Positions 32,628 to 42,871 of a stretch of 64,000 bases of DNA are shown piece after piece (positions within the stretch are counted from its first letter, which is position 1; each line of letters begins with the position of its first letter). The DNA is from Gonium pectorale (lineage: Eukaryota > Chlorophyta > Chlorophyceae > Chlamydomonadales > Volvocaceae). The stretch covers positions 1,486,851 through 1,550,850 of the forward strand of contig LSYV01000003.1 of assembly GCA_001584585.1 (NCBI GenBank), in the 5' to 3' direction. Position numbers and translations under genes: made by a program. The notes beneath the pieces were generated by a model, which ran no database searches, had not been told where the DNA came from, and was given only the letters and a program-made list of their open reading frames with translations.

Positions 32628-35600
32628 TTACTTGGTCACGTCGACGACCGACATGGTGACCGTGGCGGTCCAGCTCTCGCCCGGGGCCACAGTGGCCGCC
32701 TTCCCAAACCTGGAGTGGAGGGGGAGGTCGGGGGAACAGGGGAAGTCGTTCGGTGCTTGCGTCGGTAGAGGGTAGTGCAGCGGGGCGGTCGGAGGCGCGG
32801 GCAATGCAGAGCGCATAGCCGGGGCACAGGTGTAGGAGTGGAAGCAGTGGACTACGTGGTTGAATCACGAAGAGTGCAGGTCGAACGGGAAGTCAGGCAC
32901 GGGTGGATTGGCCCGCGTGGAAGACAGCCGGGCAGAAGCAGCCATTGCTGCGCAGTTGGTACGTCGCCGTTGCATGAAGCTCGGGTCGGCATTGCGTGGG
33001 CACAGGGCATTAATTGTAACCCTGCTGGATAGTGCACGTGCCGTTCGGTTCTGCTCCGAAGGAGCTGAAGCACTGAGACCGCTTAGCCAATGCACTCCCC
33101 GCCGCTCAAATCATTCAGCATCCCGCATCCCCAGCTTGCTCACTTGGCGTTCTCCACGCAGCAGAAGTGCTGGTAGCAGTCCTTCATGGTGAGGTGCGGG
33201 TTCCAGACCACAGTGTCCTCCCAGCCCGAGGAATCCAGGGCCACGGCAGCTCCTGTGCCCACCTCCAGCTCAACGTGCGACGGCGAGTTGAGGTACACTG
33301 CAGGAGGAGCGAAGGTTTGGGTGTGTCAGTTGGCAATGCCCCCAACCAACTGCATGGGCCGTATGCCCTGCGCCAGCCGCAGGATTCTTTGGGCTAACAC
33401 GCAGATGCCCACCCAAAGCCCTCGGTACGTGCAGAGTCTGTAGGCCCCGTGGAGGCGGCAAGGGCGCAGTCGGCAGGCCCACCCGAGTCCGTGTAGCCGG
33501 TGAAGGTGACCTCGTCCCGGTCCTCCTTCTTGGTCTCGGGGGTCTTAGGGTCCTTGGCCTTGCACAGGTAGGTCAGGCCTGGGGGCGGCGATAGTAGCGA
33601 GGACTGCAGTCAGCGACCGAGTACAGACTCCCAGCATTCGATATGTCTGCTGAGGCGCGATGCATGGGCGTGATGCATGGGCGTGCCACCTTGCCCAGCA
33701 CTGCCCGCGCTTTCCTCTCCTGCACGCGACAAATGGAAGCCTCCGTGTCCCTACCTTTAAGGCCGGTGACCTTGGCCTTCTCAATGGCCAGCACCTCAAT
33801 GTAGGTGTGCAGCGCTGCCGTGAAGTCGAAGGGCCTGTATGAGATGAGAAGTCGGGGCCACGTGGGCAGGCATTTCACCGTTTATGATCACCATTGCGGA
33901 TTCGTCGCCCCCATTCCATGCCCATGCCATACCGGACCCAGAATCCTGCTCACAAGGTGGCGTGCCCTGGTCGGCGTTAATCCCAGAGTGGGACAGCTAG
34001 CCCCATCGTACCACCGCCTAAATGGTTTCCAGCGACATCCCCTACGTCAACTGGACCTCAGCGCTCAGCAGACCACCGCCGCTCTGACATCGATCGCGTG
34101 TGCGCCTCAGCCCCCCATGCAAACGCCTGCACCCAGGTAGCTCTCACTTGTCGTCAGTGTTGATGACGCGCAGCTGGCAGACGAGCTGCTCGCCGTGCAG
34201 CGACACGGTGTACACGGCCTTGAACTTGTGCGGCCACATCTTGAGCGTGTAGTCGCTCTCAGTCAGAACGACCTCCACGGAGGGGTCCTGCGTGCGGAGG
34301 CATCGCGGCCCGGTGGCGGCTCAGCACAGCAGCAGATGAATGGGCGAGGAGCAGGCGTGCCGGACCATGCATGGCGCCAACACGGGCCATGTGGAGCCAA
34401 GTATGCGGTGGGCCGTGCCGTAACGCGACTGAGAGGCCGCTTCGTAGCGTCGCACGCGCTACGGGCCGGTACGCAACGGCAGGCAATCGCCTTTCACTTG
34501 GATCTCTGACGCAGTGCAGGCCGGGCGCGTTTCAGCGCGTATGCAGAGAATTCTGCGGGTCCAGCAGCACCAAGTACGTGCCGCTAAAGCACGCGGAAAT
34601 ACAGCCGTCCTCAAACGCTCACCTTGTCGTCCGGGTTGGGGTCCGCCGAGGTTGTGGAGACAGCCCAGTCCAAGTTACGAGCAAAGCCGTGCTGCTGCAT
34701 CGCGCCCGGGCCAAACTGCGCGCAGGCAACCAGGATAGCAGCGGCACGTACAGAATCACGCTGTGATGAAGATAGACCCCATCACCATTTGCTCCCGTCA
34801 GGCCCTTTGTAGAACGCCTATGATCTGTGTTGCCGCAAAACGGCTCTTATCATGATGTGAACTTAAGATTCCGTTGTATGTAGCAACCGCTACAAGGCTC
34901 GTGTTGGTATTACCTGCGGGAAGCAGTGCGGGACGCCGCCCGAAATGGGCTTCGACTTGTCGAACACGGCGTCGGGGCGCACGTACAGAACCTCGTCGCC
35001 GCTGGGCTGCTTCCACGACGTGACGCAAGCGCCGTACAGGTACATCTGGTTGGGGGAGGGGCGGCGGGGAAAAGCAGGCGAAGGGCAGGAGGTTGACAAG
35101 CCTGGCCCACAAGCAGCTGCGGACTGCGGACTGCGGCCCACAAGTGCCATCACAACGCGCTAACTGACAAGGGACGGCAGCCCGGGTGCCCCTTGCCGAA
35201 GCCCGTATGAAGACGATGAAGCTCGCAAGCTCAGGATGGCTTCAGTGGCTGGGCGCGGGCCCTGACAACCGAATAGTGCACCCAGCGGGTCCAACCACCC
35301 CTTACGACCCAAGCGTCACCCACCTCAGCACTGGCGCCGCACGCGTGCTTTAGGACCACCATGGTGGAGCCGCTCTTGCCCTCCTTGAACTCCACGCTCC
35401 CCGGAATGGCTGTCCATCGGGTGAAGAGGTTGGTTACATACGAGCACAGGGGCCAGGAATGAGGTAAATGACACGCCATCCGTGCCAATATGACATAGCT
35501 GATGGCATGATCCTAAGCGGCGACTGAACACGCTACCAGCAGCAAACGAAGGGCAGGTTCAGAATTCTGGGGGGAGGTTGCCTTAACGATTTCAAACCCG

Positions 35601-35970
35601 CCACAGTGACGCGTGGCGCCCCATCTGGCGACCACAGCCATGACGGCTGGGCAACGCGTCCCTGCAGCACTGGCGACATGCCCCTCCGCAAGCCATCAGC
35701 AGCGCTGAACGATTGGGAGACGGCCCACGAGGCGACGACCCCTTACCCTGCACAACTGCAGTCCGCCCCACCCGACGCTCCGCTCACCAAACTTGGCGTT
35801 CAAGTCGGCAACAGACGCGCTTGCCACCACCGTCAGCGGGGCCCGGGCCGCAACCGACGAGCGGCGAGACGAGACAGTCGGCCTGCGCAGCGGCGACCGA
35901 AGCGGTTCACCAGAGACCCAAATAACATGCTGTATAATCTGAGACAAGAATAATAAGGAGACCTCTTGAT
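32628..35970 (-). CDS. D-hexose-6-phosphate mutarotase (aldose 1-epimerase-like), plastid-targeted; 5' end incomplete
   Basis: Inferred exons in transcript order: a first visible exon ending at 35788, then 35409-35324, 35045-34914, 34715-34623, 34287-34148, 33834-33755, 33578-33483, 33297-33144, 32709-32628. Matches to the glucose-6-phosphate 1-epimerase family (EC 5.1.3.15, often annotated apospory-associated protein C) are VYLNSPSHVELE, YLYGACVTSWKQPSGDEVLY, PISGGVPHCFPQFGPGAMQQ, HGFARNLDWAVS, PFDFTAALHTYIEV and WNPHLTMKDCYQHFCCVENA. The enzyme interconverts alpha and beta hexose 6-phosphates. The sequence before the 35788 junction (RRPTVSSRRSSVAARAPLTV) looks like a plastid transit peptide. 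That frame is open up to a stop near 35970 but contains no ATG, so at least one short upstream exon with the start codon is unplaced; the 5' boundary given is the limit of the open frame. Confidence 0.82.
33015..33019 (+). terminator. TGTAA polyadenylation signal of RPA3, inside the mutarotase gene
   Basis: First TGTAA on the plus strand after the RPA3 stop, 452 nt downstream, in the last intron of the convergent mutarotase gene. Confidence 0.4.
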
Positions 35971-36850
35971 TGTGTCAGTAGGGGCGTCCGCGTGTGATGG
36001 CTACGCTTGCTGGACCAGGGCAACTTGCCATCCCTGTGCCATCTGGCTTACCTCACGCGGCCGAAGGAGAAGCTCCTGAGCGCCATTTTTGTGGTTTGGT
36101 ACTGGCGAGCGGCGAACGGCGTCAACTGTGATCGGCGACGCGACCACTTCAAGAGAAGAGCTTTTGAGTCCCGGACGATCCTACTGTGTAGGACTTCGAT
36201 GACAGCGTGGTGCCGCGTACGGATAACAGAGATAACATTCGTGTCGTACAACCGCCATAATGCAACTGTTGTCGTGTTGGCGCAAAGCTTGCAGCTTTGC
36301 ACATTCATCGAGTTACAGCCGTTCGTCCTCCATTTCGTGTGGATGGCAAATTATGAGCCTTTGCGGCTGCGGATAAGGACAGGTGCTGCCGCCCGTGCCA
36401 CCCCGTCCCACGCAAGGGCCCAGCATGATTCCTGGCCCTCAGCCGAAATTCATCCACCAATGGAGCAGTCTCAATAACCCATATGCAATCGGCGCTTGCT
36501 ATGGAACGCTAGCCTAGCCAGTGTGGAGCCGAAGACCAAGAGCATCCGGGCATCATAACAGGCACGCAAATTGCATTATCAAGGGGCCATCCTCGACCGC
36601 ATACACCTAAGCACGTGGTAGCCACACATATGCACTGTCGGGAGTCGGCTAAAACACGTCTCAGGACACGTTATGTGCCCAAAAGCGCATGTGCTGGCTG
36701 CATTCCCCGATCATTCCCTACGGCTTGCTTGTGTCCAGATCACAGGGGTGCCCATGTGCACGGGCGGCCTCTTCAGTGCTCGCGTGAACATAGCCCTACT
36801 CAGCCAAAGCGATGGCCTGGCTTCAAGGCACCTAAATCACCGTCCATCTC
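35971..36850. other. Intergenic region, mutarotase to APS kinase
   Basis: Both neighbours are on the minus strand. Minus-strand TGTAA at 36313-36317 could end the APS kinase transcript. An undetected first exon of the mutarotase gene should lie here or close by. A plus-strand open frame at 36007-36477 has no recognisable features and is not called. Confidence 0.5.
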
Positions 36851-37582
36851 TCACTTGCTGGGGCCCGAGAGGAAGCCCTTGCTATGAAGGTACTCGAGCA
36901 GTTTGGCTGCCTGGTCTTGCGGCGAGACGCGCTTGCCATCGGGAGTCTCCGCCTCTAGCACAACCTCCGCGTTAAGCGGCTCCTCGTACGGGTCATCAAT
37001 GCCCGTGAAGCCCTTGAGCTGGCCCGCGCGGGCCTTCTTATAGAGGCCTTTGGGGTCGCGCTCCTCACAGATGGAGATGGGCACCTTCATAAACACCTCA
37101 ACGAAACGCCCCGGCGGCACCCGGGCACGCACCGCGTCGCGGTCCCGCCGGTACGGAGAGATGAAGCTCACGAGCGTGATGATGCCAGTGTCGGCGAACA
37201 GTTTCGACACCTCGCCAATCCGCCGGATGTTCTCGGCGCGGTCGGTGGCGGAGAAGCCGAGGTTGCTGTTGAGGCCATGGCGGATGTTGTCACCGTCCAG
37301 CAGGGTGGTAACCTTGCCCGACTCCGCCAGCGCGTGCTCCAGCGTGCACGCGACGGTGCTCTTGCCCGAGCCGCTGAGTCCCGTGAACCAGACGACGACG
37401 CCCCGCTGTTGCATGGTTGCCTCCTTGGTCTCTGTGGGAACAGCACCCTCGTGCCACTTGATGTTTGTCGATGAGCCGACATCATATGCCGTGCTTATAG
37501 AGCGTGACATGGTGCTGGCAAGCAAGGAGCTTCCAGGCCGTAGCAACCCGAAGCGAGAAAGGAGCGATGGAGCAGACTGCAT
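36851..37582 (-). CDS. Adenylylsulfate (APS) kinase, organelle-targeted, intronless
   Basis: A single open frame of 243 aa from ATG (37582) to stop. It phosphorylates adenosine 5'-phosphosulfate at the 3' position to give PAPS, the sulfate donor. Visible family features are the P-loop GLSGSGKST (about 70-78), [35 protein letters not shown], the lid segment [33 protein letters not shown] and [19 protein letters not shown] before the domain is the usual start of plant-type APS kinases. Residues 1-45 (hydroxylated, Arg-containing, no acids) look like a plastid or mitochondrial presequence. No intron is needed anywhere, unlike every other recognised gene in the window. Minus-strand TGTAA is at 36313-36317. 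Confidence 0.95.
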   Translation of the reverse strand: MQSAPSLLSRFGLLRPGSSLLASTMSRSISTAYDVGSSTNIKWHEGAVPTETKEATMQQRGVVVWFTGLSGSGKSTVACTLEHALAESGKVTTLLDGDNIRHGLNSNLGFSATDRAENIRRIGEVSKLFADTGIITLVSFISPYRRDRDAVRARVPPGRFVEVFMKVPISICEERDPKGLYKKARAGQLKGFTGIDDPYEEPLNAEVVLEAETPDGKRVSPQDQAAKLLEYLHSKGFLSGPSK

Positions 37583-38458
37583 TCGTTATGTCTACAGATG
37601 TTGATCGCGAGTGGAAAGCGAAGCGCCAAGGAATTGGAGGAAGGAATTTGACTTTTGTTGTACAGCGAGGCCAAAAGTGCAACCGCAGAGAGGGGTCTGT
37701 TACGTATGACAGTTGAATTTACCCCGGGCGTGCTGCCAAGCAGTGGGCGGCCGACTGTACAAGGGAGAACGGGGGAAAGATGGGCGGGAGCTGAAACCCA
37801 CGCCCACGCGTCCACGCGCATTCGGAGCTCACTGGCACCCTGCGCAAGACGATTTACGAAACTGATTGATAACGCTGGAGCTGAAACATCCCTGGAACCC
37901 TGGGGCACCACACATGTGCGGCAGCCTGCGGTGGGAAAGAGTATGGAGAAGAGGGGTCTCCTTAAGGCGGCGTGGGCAGAATGAGCACAAATCACAGGTT
38001 CTCTTATCGTGCCGCCCGAACGCACCAAAGCCCCCTGCGCAACCTGTGCTGTTATTCAAGAGCACCCTGTTAGAGCTGTTAGCTACGAGCCCGGATGATT
38101 CACCAGATCCCAGGCTGCTCTGGAGCTAGCTGGGTCCCAGTTTAAGCATTCAAAACGCCTGAAGGGGCTGATCCTAAACAAGGCTCGCTTTTGAATGCAG
38201 TCGAAGTACATCCCCTTGAACCCGCGCCATGGTGGTACTTTTGCGTGTGCTCGGCAGCATTGGTCATCATTGACGCTTGGCAAGAGAGGGTGCAGCAACC
38301 CTAGCTGGGCGCCCGCCCGTCTGGTAAGCGCTGGGCGCCGAATGACCGGTGGGAGGAACGACGGTACCGCCGAGCAAGATCGGCAACGGCCCACCTGGTA
38401 AAGAAAGTCACAGGGAAGGCCACCAGGGAATACTGATTTCTCTTTTTAGTGCACACCG

Positions 38459-39082
38459 GAAGGCGCCGGGTACATAGCATGGTGGGCGACGGAGATGAGT
38501 AGACGGGCCCACCTGGTGAAGTCCGACAATCTTGGTAAAGCGGTAAGCTGGGCCCTCTACGGCCCTCTGGAATGGGAGAGACGTCACGCACGGTCGCGCC
38601 TTGTACCAACCCGTCCTACTGGAGACGTCGGGCGTGTATTCGATGTGCGTGACAGCGTGCTTCGGGTGTCTACGACAGCAGAAGCGGGCCCCCTACTTCT
38701 CTGCAGCCTTCCATTTCAAGAGCTATTTGGATTGTTACTTAATGCGCCGCCGCACGGGCCTCGCACGTTCTCCTGTACGGCCCATAAGGCACACTAATCA
38801 GCAATCGCACATGCACAGCAATACCTTGGATACAATTAACCGTTGTGCGTCACAGCGCCACAAGACTGGTCGAGAAACCAACCTGCCCGCCTAGTCATAG
38901 GCTGCTACGAGCCTCCGCGACCTTTCATCACACCCATGGCATCGGCTGACAGAGGGCGAAAAGAACAAGAGAAACAGGGAAGGCAACCTCTATACACGCC
39001 GGCAGGTGCGACGTCGCAAGTAGGGCGCCAGGTACATTGCATGGCGGGCGACGGAGACGGGCACACGGAACCTCCCGGTGTG
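38459..39082 (+). repeat. Pair of ~55-bp direct repeats 566 bp apart
   Basis: 38459-38516 and 39025-39082 share GGCGCC-GGTACAT-GCATGG and GGGCGACGGAGA with a few differences. Between them are diverged copies of the dispersed repeat in opposite orientations (38601-38645 and 38981-39040). The arrangement suggests a degraded mobile element. Confidence 0.55.
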
Positions 39083-39467
39083 CCGCGCCGTCCATGTGAC
39101 ACATGTCTTCCAGCCATACCCGTACTTGCTCTGTAGTTCAGCAACGCATGCACCTTCAACATCAGGAATATTCTCAGGAGTTCGATATGGCAACGCCGGT
39201 AGTGACTCTGGACTCTTCATGGCTCGGCAAACGACAGTGACGTAACTTAGGCAGGCTTGAAGCCAAGGGCCCGGACAGCCACATGTCCAGCTCTATACAC
39301 ATCTACAAGGTTCAAGGCCACCCCATGCAGCAGACATACCGATCCGCGAGTGGGGACACGAGTGCCGCCGAATAGGCGGATACAAAGAAACCCGTGTCCA
39401 AAATCCAGGGATAATAAATGAAGGCATAAAGCGCATGTACCCGGTTTTTTGGGGGGGCGGGACGAAC

Positions 39468-39547
39468 GTCACATGTCTTGCTCTGTACCCGCCCGCCCTA
39501 CTGGAAACGTCGCGCCTTCGGGTGTGTATGGCCGTAGAGGCGGGTTC
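39468..39547 (+). repeat. Dispersed repeat copy B, cut by the assembly gap
   Basis: Closest match to copy A at 147-230. The copy runs directly into the N-run, so the gap probably arose because a longer repeat could not be assembled. Confidence 0.7.
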
Positions 39548-39567
39548 NNNNNNNNNNNNNNNNNNNN
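39548..39567. other. Assembly gap (20 N)
   Basis: Twenty consecutive undetermined bases. The true missing length is unknown, since 20 N may be a placeholder. Confidence 1.
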
Positions 39568-39770
39568 CCTTTGATTGAGGCAAACCCCACCACGCTATTG
39601 CCTGCATCCTACTACTAAAGCTCGCTCAATGTCAAAAAGCAGAGATGACCATCGTTCTCACCCTCAGACTATGATACAAACGCATACATAACTATCACCG
39701 CAATTACTGCTACCCATCGGGACAGATACGCATAACGTATTCCGTACATTCAGGGGCGGCGGGTCCCCTC

Positions 39771-42612
39771 TCACGCCAGCTCGGCCGTGACGAAGCAGAC
39801 CCTTGACGGGCCCACGTCGGCGGTTGGCAGCCCGTAGGACTTAGCTGCCTCAAGCCACGAGAGGGCGTCTGCCTGCCAGCCGCATTCGCCGAAAAACTGC
39901 GTAAGCAGAAATCGAGGTAAGGGACGCTGATGAGATCCAGAGGAATGTGACGTACACTGCTAAGCTCCGTTGTTGTTGCTCCGTCAGGCCTAACTCGCAT
40001 GGGCACGCATGCCAGGCATAGGATGATATGGGTGGTCGCGAGTAGGACTAAGCAGCTTTCTGGGCATAGAGGTGCTGATGACGTGCCCCATGAATCGTGG
40101 TCTGCAAATTCCTCAGATCGTTACCATATTGCGCACCTGCGGGATTTGTTGGCTGCATTTCCATTTGAACTCGTCCCACAGCTTGTACCCCTTGCGGCCC
40201 TCGCCAGACGAGGACAAGCCGCCACTGTCGTTGGCCGCCTGGGGCACGGTTGCGCCCGCATTCGGCTGGGATGCGGCGGGATCGGCAGCGGGCGCGGGCT
40301 GGGCTGGGGCGCTCGGCTGTGCGCTCGCGCCACTAGCTGCCACAGGCTGGTCCGCTGACGGCTCGTTGGGCGGCCCGATGACTGATGCCGCCAGGATGCT
40401 GCCCGGTGCGGACACGGAGGCCGCTTCCTGCGCAGGGAATGCGAGACGGGAAAACACTTCGCCGCTGCTGACAAGCATGCGGCGGTTCAAGGGCATTCCT
40501 CAGCAAACTTAGCGACAACAAGCTGCAAGCAACCCAGGACATACGTCCGTGTAGGCCCGTTGCCATCGCAAATGCCTGGAGAGCCCTATTACAAAAGGGC
40601 ACACAACTCCGCATCAAGCAACCGACTAGCCGCCACCGACTGAGCCACACGCCTCAGGGTGCTCGCCTTAAGCAGGGCGCGCACATCCTCTTCCTCAAGG
40701 TAGTACAGCAGGCCCTCCAGCACCCAGCAAACAGGCGACCGAGCATCCAAACCGGCGCGCACCAAGCCGCGCGTCCACCCCCGATGAGCCAGGTCCACTG
40801 CGCAGCCGCGCCAGCTGGCGGCGCGCAGCGGGTGCGCTGCACCCTGCTGCTTCTGCTGCGGTAGGGTCCGGGGTGCTGTTCGGGGAGCAAGCTCAGCGCC
40901 GAGTGCGCGCAGCCTGGCGGTCTTGGCGTCCAGGACGTCTCGGCGGTCCACCTCGAACCAGCGGACGCCCGGCGGGAGCTCCAGGCGCCACGGCCTCGAG
41001 TCCAGGCCCGAGCCTAGCAGCACCACCTGCGCGCATCGGCAGGCCGTTCAGCGCGCAGGGATGCCAAAACAAGACAAGGATGTTTGTATGGGGGGTTCCG
41101 TGCAGGGACAGCTAAGCAGCGTATCGGCAGGTCACTGCCGCGCGCCAGGGCCAAGGAAGAGGTGGGCTCCGGCACACAGCCAGACTGAGTGCGCGCAATC
41201 GGTGCTGCGCTAGGCTATGCTACACCGCCCAGGTGGTCCCTGAGCGCGACGTGACACCGGCAGGCCCGCCCCGCCCTTCCACCCGCCTAGCACAGGACTT
41301 CCCAAATCAGACACCGACAAGTGTCCGAGCGAGTGCAGATGCCGGGCGCAACGGAAGCACGTGCCGCACCTGCAGGCAATGCGGGGCCCCGCGCAGCGCC
41401 GCCACTAGCCGCGCGTGGCAGCTATGGGCCGCCGCCGCCGCACTTGGTCCCTCGGCGCGCCAGGTCATGCACGAGATCACATCATCGAAGAACTTGGTCC
41501 GCATGATGAGGCGGGGGATTGGCCGACGGCCCGAGGCCGCCTGCTGCTGCTCGTTCGACAGCGCGGCATCGGCGTTCACCTGCGCAACGCGGGCCGACGC
41601 CGAGGCCGTGTGCGAGGTAGGGGGGTGGGGCGCCAGAGCAGGGGCGGGGAACCCTACCATGTAAAGCACCGCTGGCACGACGCACTGAGGGTACCAGAGT
41701 GTGCTGTGCGTATAGCCTGCCGGCCAAGGGTGGACGCACCCCCGCACAGACGCGCGCGTGCAAGCAGGAGCTATACCACGCACGGCCGCCTCTAAACGCT
41801 TATGCATTTTGCGCATCAGTGCCGAACAACATGAAGCCGCAACGAAAGACGCAAGGGCACCGGATCAAGGTATCCAATGCAAGGAGGAACGCCGATGGGC
41901 CGGACAGGCCACGCACCCTTCTTGCAGCCAGGGCCTCGTCGCCGCACAGCCCAGCCGCCAGGGGATCCTCCACGTATCGGTCGGAGCGCTCGCTCTCGGT
42001 GGCTCGCGCAGCTGTGCACCAACACAACCCCGGAAGGTGGGATGGCAATCAGGTGTGCATGGCTCAAGGTTGTATGGTCGCGCATCAGTGTCGCAGCTGT
42101 AAGCGGGCCCATGGCATACCTCCCGCAGAAACGGGGCTCGCAGCCTCGTGCGCAGACAGCCGAGAGGATTTCTGGCGCGTGTCGCCGGCGGTGCGACGGG
42201 GATGTGCAATGTGCCTGGTTGCTGTGTAACCCACAGCGCCATCAACGTGCTGCATTACCCACCTGCGATGAGGCAGGCGCTGAAGCTCACAAGGCCTGCA
42301 GGCAGTAGTGGCTATAAGTCAAGGAGCTCAGTGGGGTGGCGCGTATGTGGGGAGGGAGGAGGCGGAGATGGTGTTACAAGGGAGATTAAGGAGACACATA
42401 ATAACGGCTCATACACCCACACCGGTGTGTATGGCCGTCGCCCACATGCAGCAGCAGCCACGACGGCACACGAAAATAAACCTACTTTGCAAGCCGCCAT
42501 ACTCCTGCGTTTCCCCATTCCTTTGCCAGCGCAGGCGTCCCCACGCCAAGCGGCGCAAGCCCTCGGCTACTGCGCAGGCTGGGAGTAGCAATAGCCAAAT
42601 CGCCCCACTCAT
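39771..42612 (-). CDS. SAM-dependent methyltransferase, leucine carboxyl methyltransferase-like (TIGR00027-type)
   Basis: Inferred exons in transcript order: 42612-42486, 42011-41917, 41579-41370, 41026-40667, 40427-40137, 39896-39771 (402 aa). It begins with MSGAIWLLLLPACAVAEGL, a possible signal or transit sequence. The domain then follows the family pattern: TAARATESERSDRYVEDPLA, PIPRLIMRTKFFDD, the SAM-binding VVLLGSGLDSRPWRL, FEVDRRDVLDAK, PVCWVLEGLLYYLEEEDVRA, SAPGSILAASVIG and, at the end, FFGECGWQADALSWLEAAKS. Members of this group are widespread in bacteria and algae as putative O-methyltransferases of unknown substrate. An Ala/Pro/Ser-rich insertion of about 50 residues interrupts the C-terminal part. 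The exon 4 to exon 5 join uses an apparent GC donor (40666-40665), which gives exact phase and family spacing. The first exon is chosen by phase and by the LQ-TAARA join, so it is less certain. Confidence 0.8.
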
Positions 42613-42871
42613 GTTTATGATAGCACTTGTGTGTTGGGAGAGGGAGAAATCCCACAAGACTGTCGTATAAATAGTCTGGCTTCTCGGCCGAGCGTCAGGC
42701 AGCGACTCTGTTATCATCCTCTCCCATCTTACAAGTTATTTATCTGCTGACATTATGATATGCTATTTCTTTCGGCCCGTAGCCGACCCCTCGAATGCGT
42801 CGCTGTCCACAGAGAAGACAGGGACTTCGCAATGAGGTTACACCGTCGTTAAACTGGCCTGCAGACGAGCT
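42613..42871. promoter_or_regulatory. Divergent promoter region with TATA box
   Basis: Only 259 bp separate the start codons of the methyltransferase (-) and the second cyclase receptor (+). TATAAATAG at 42666-42674 is a good TATA box on the plus strand and would place transcription start of the cyclase gene near 42700, leaving a 5' UTR of about 170 nt. The methyltransferase would have to start inside the remaining ~50 bp or upstream of the TATA box. Confidence 0.5.

Larger units (their letters stand above)
37583..39770. other. Repeat-rich intergenic region with assembly gap
   Basis: About 2.2 kb with no supported gene. It contains dispersed repeat copies at 38601-38645 (+, diverged), 38981-39040 (-) and 39468-39547 (+), plus a direct repeat of about 55 bp (38459-38516 and 39025-39082). 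A 20-base run of N interrupts at 39548. It also includes the APS kinase promoter and the methyltransferase 3' UTR. Confidence 0.55.

Noticed and set aside
36007..36477. 156-codon plus-strand open frame
   Set aside because: No recognisable domain, no signal sequence, no splice partners; it lies in the presumed 3' UTR and promoter zone of two minus-strand genes.
16641..37582. A sulfation operon or biosynthetic gene cluster
   Set aside because: Genes are on both strands, separated by unrelated genes and individually spliced. Linkage alone does not support a cluster; it is kept only as a low-confidence finding.
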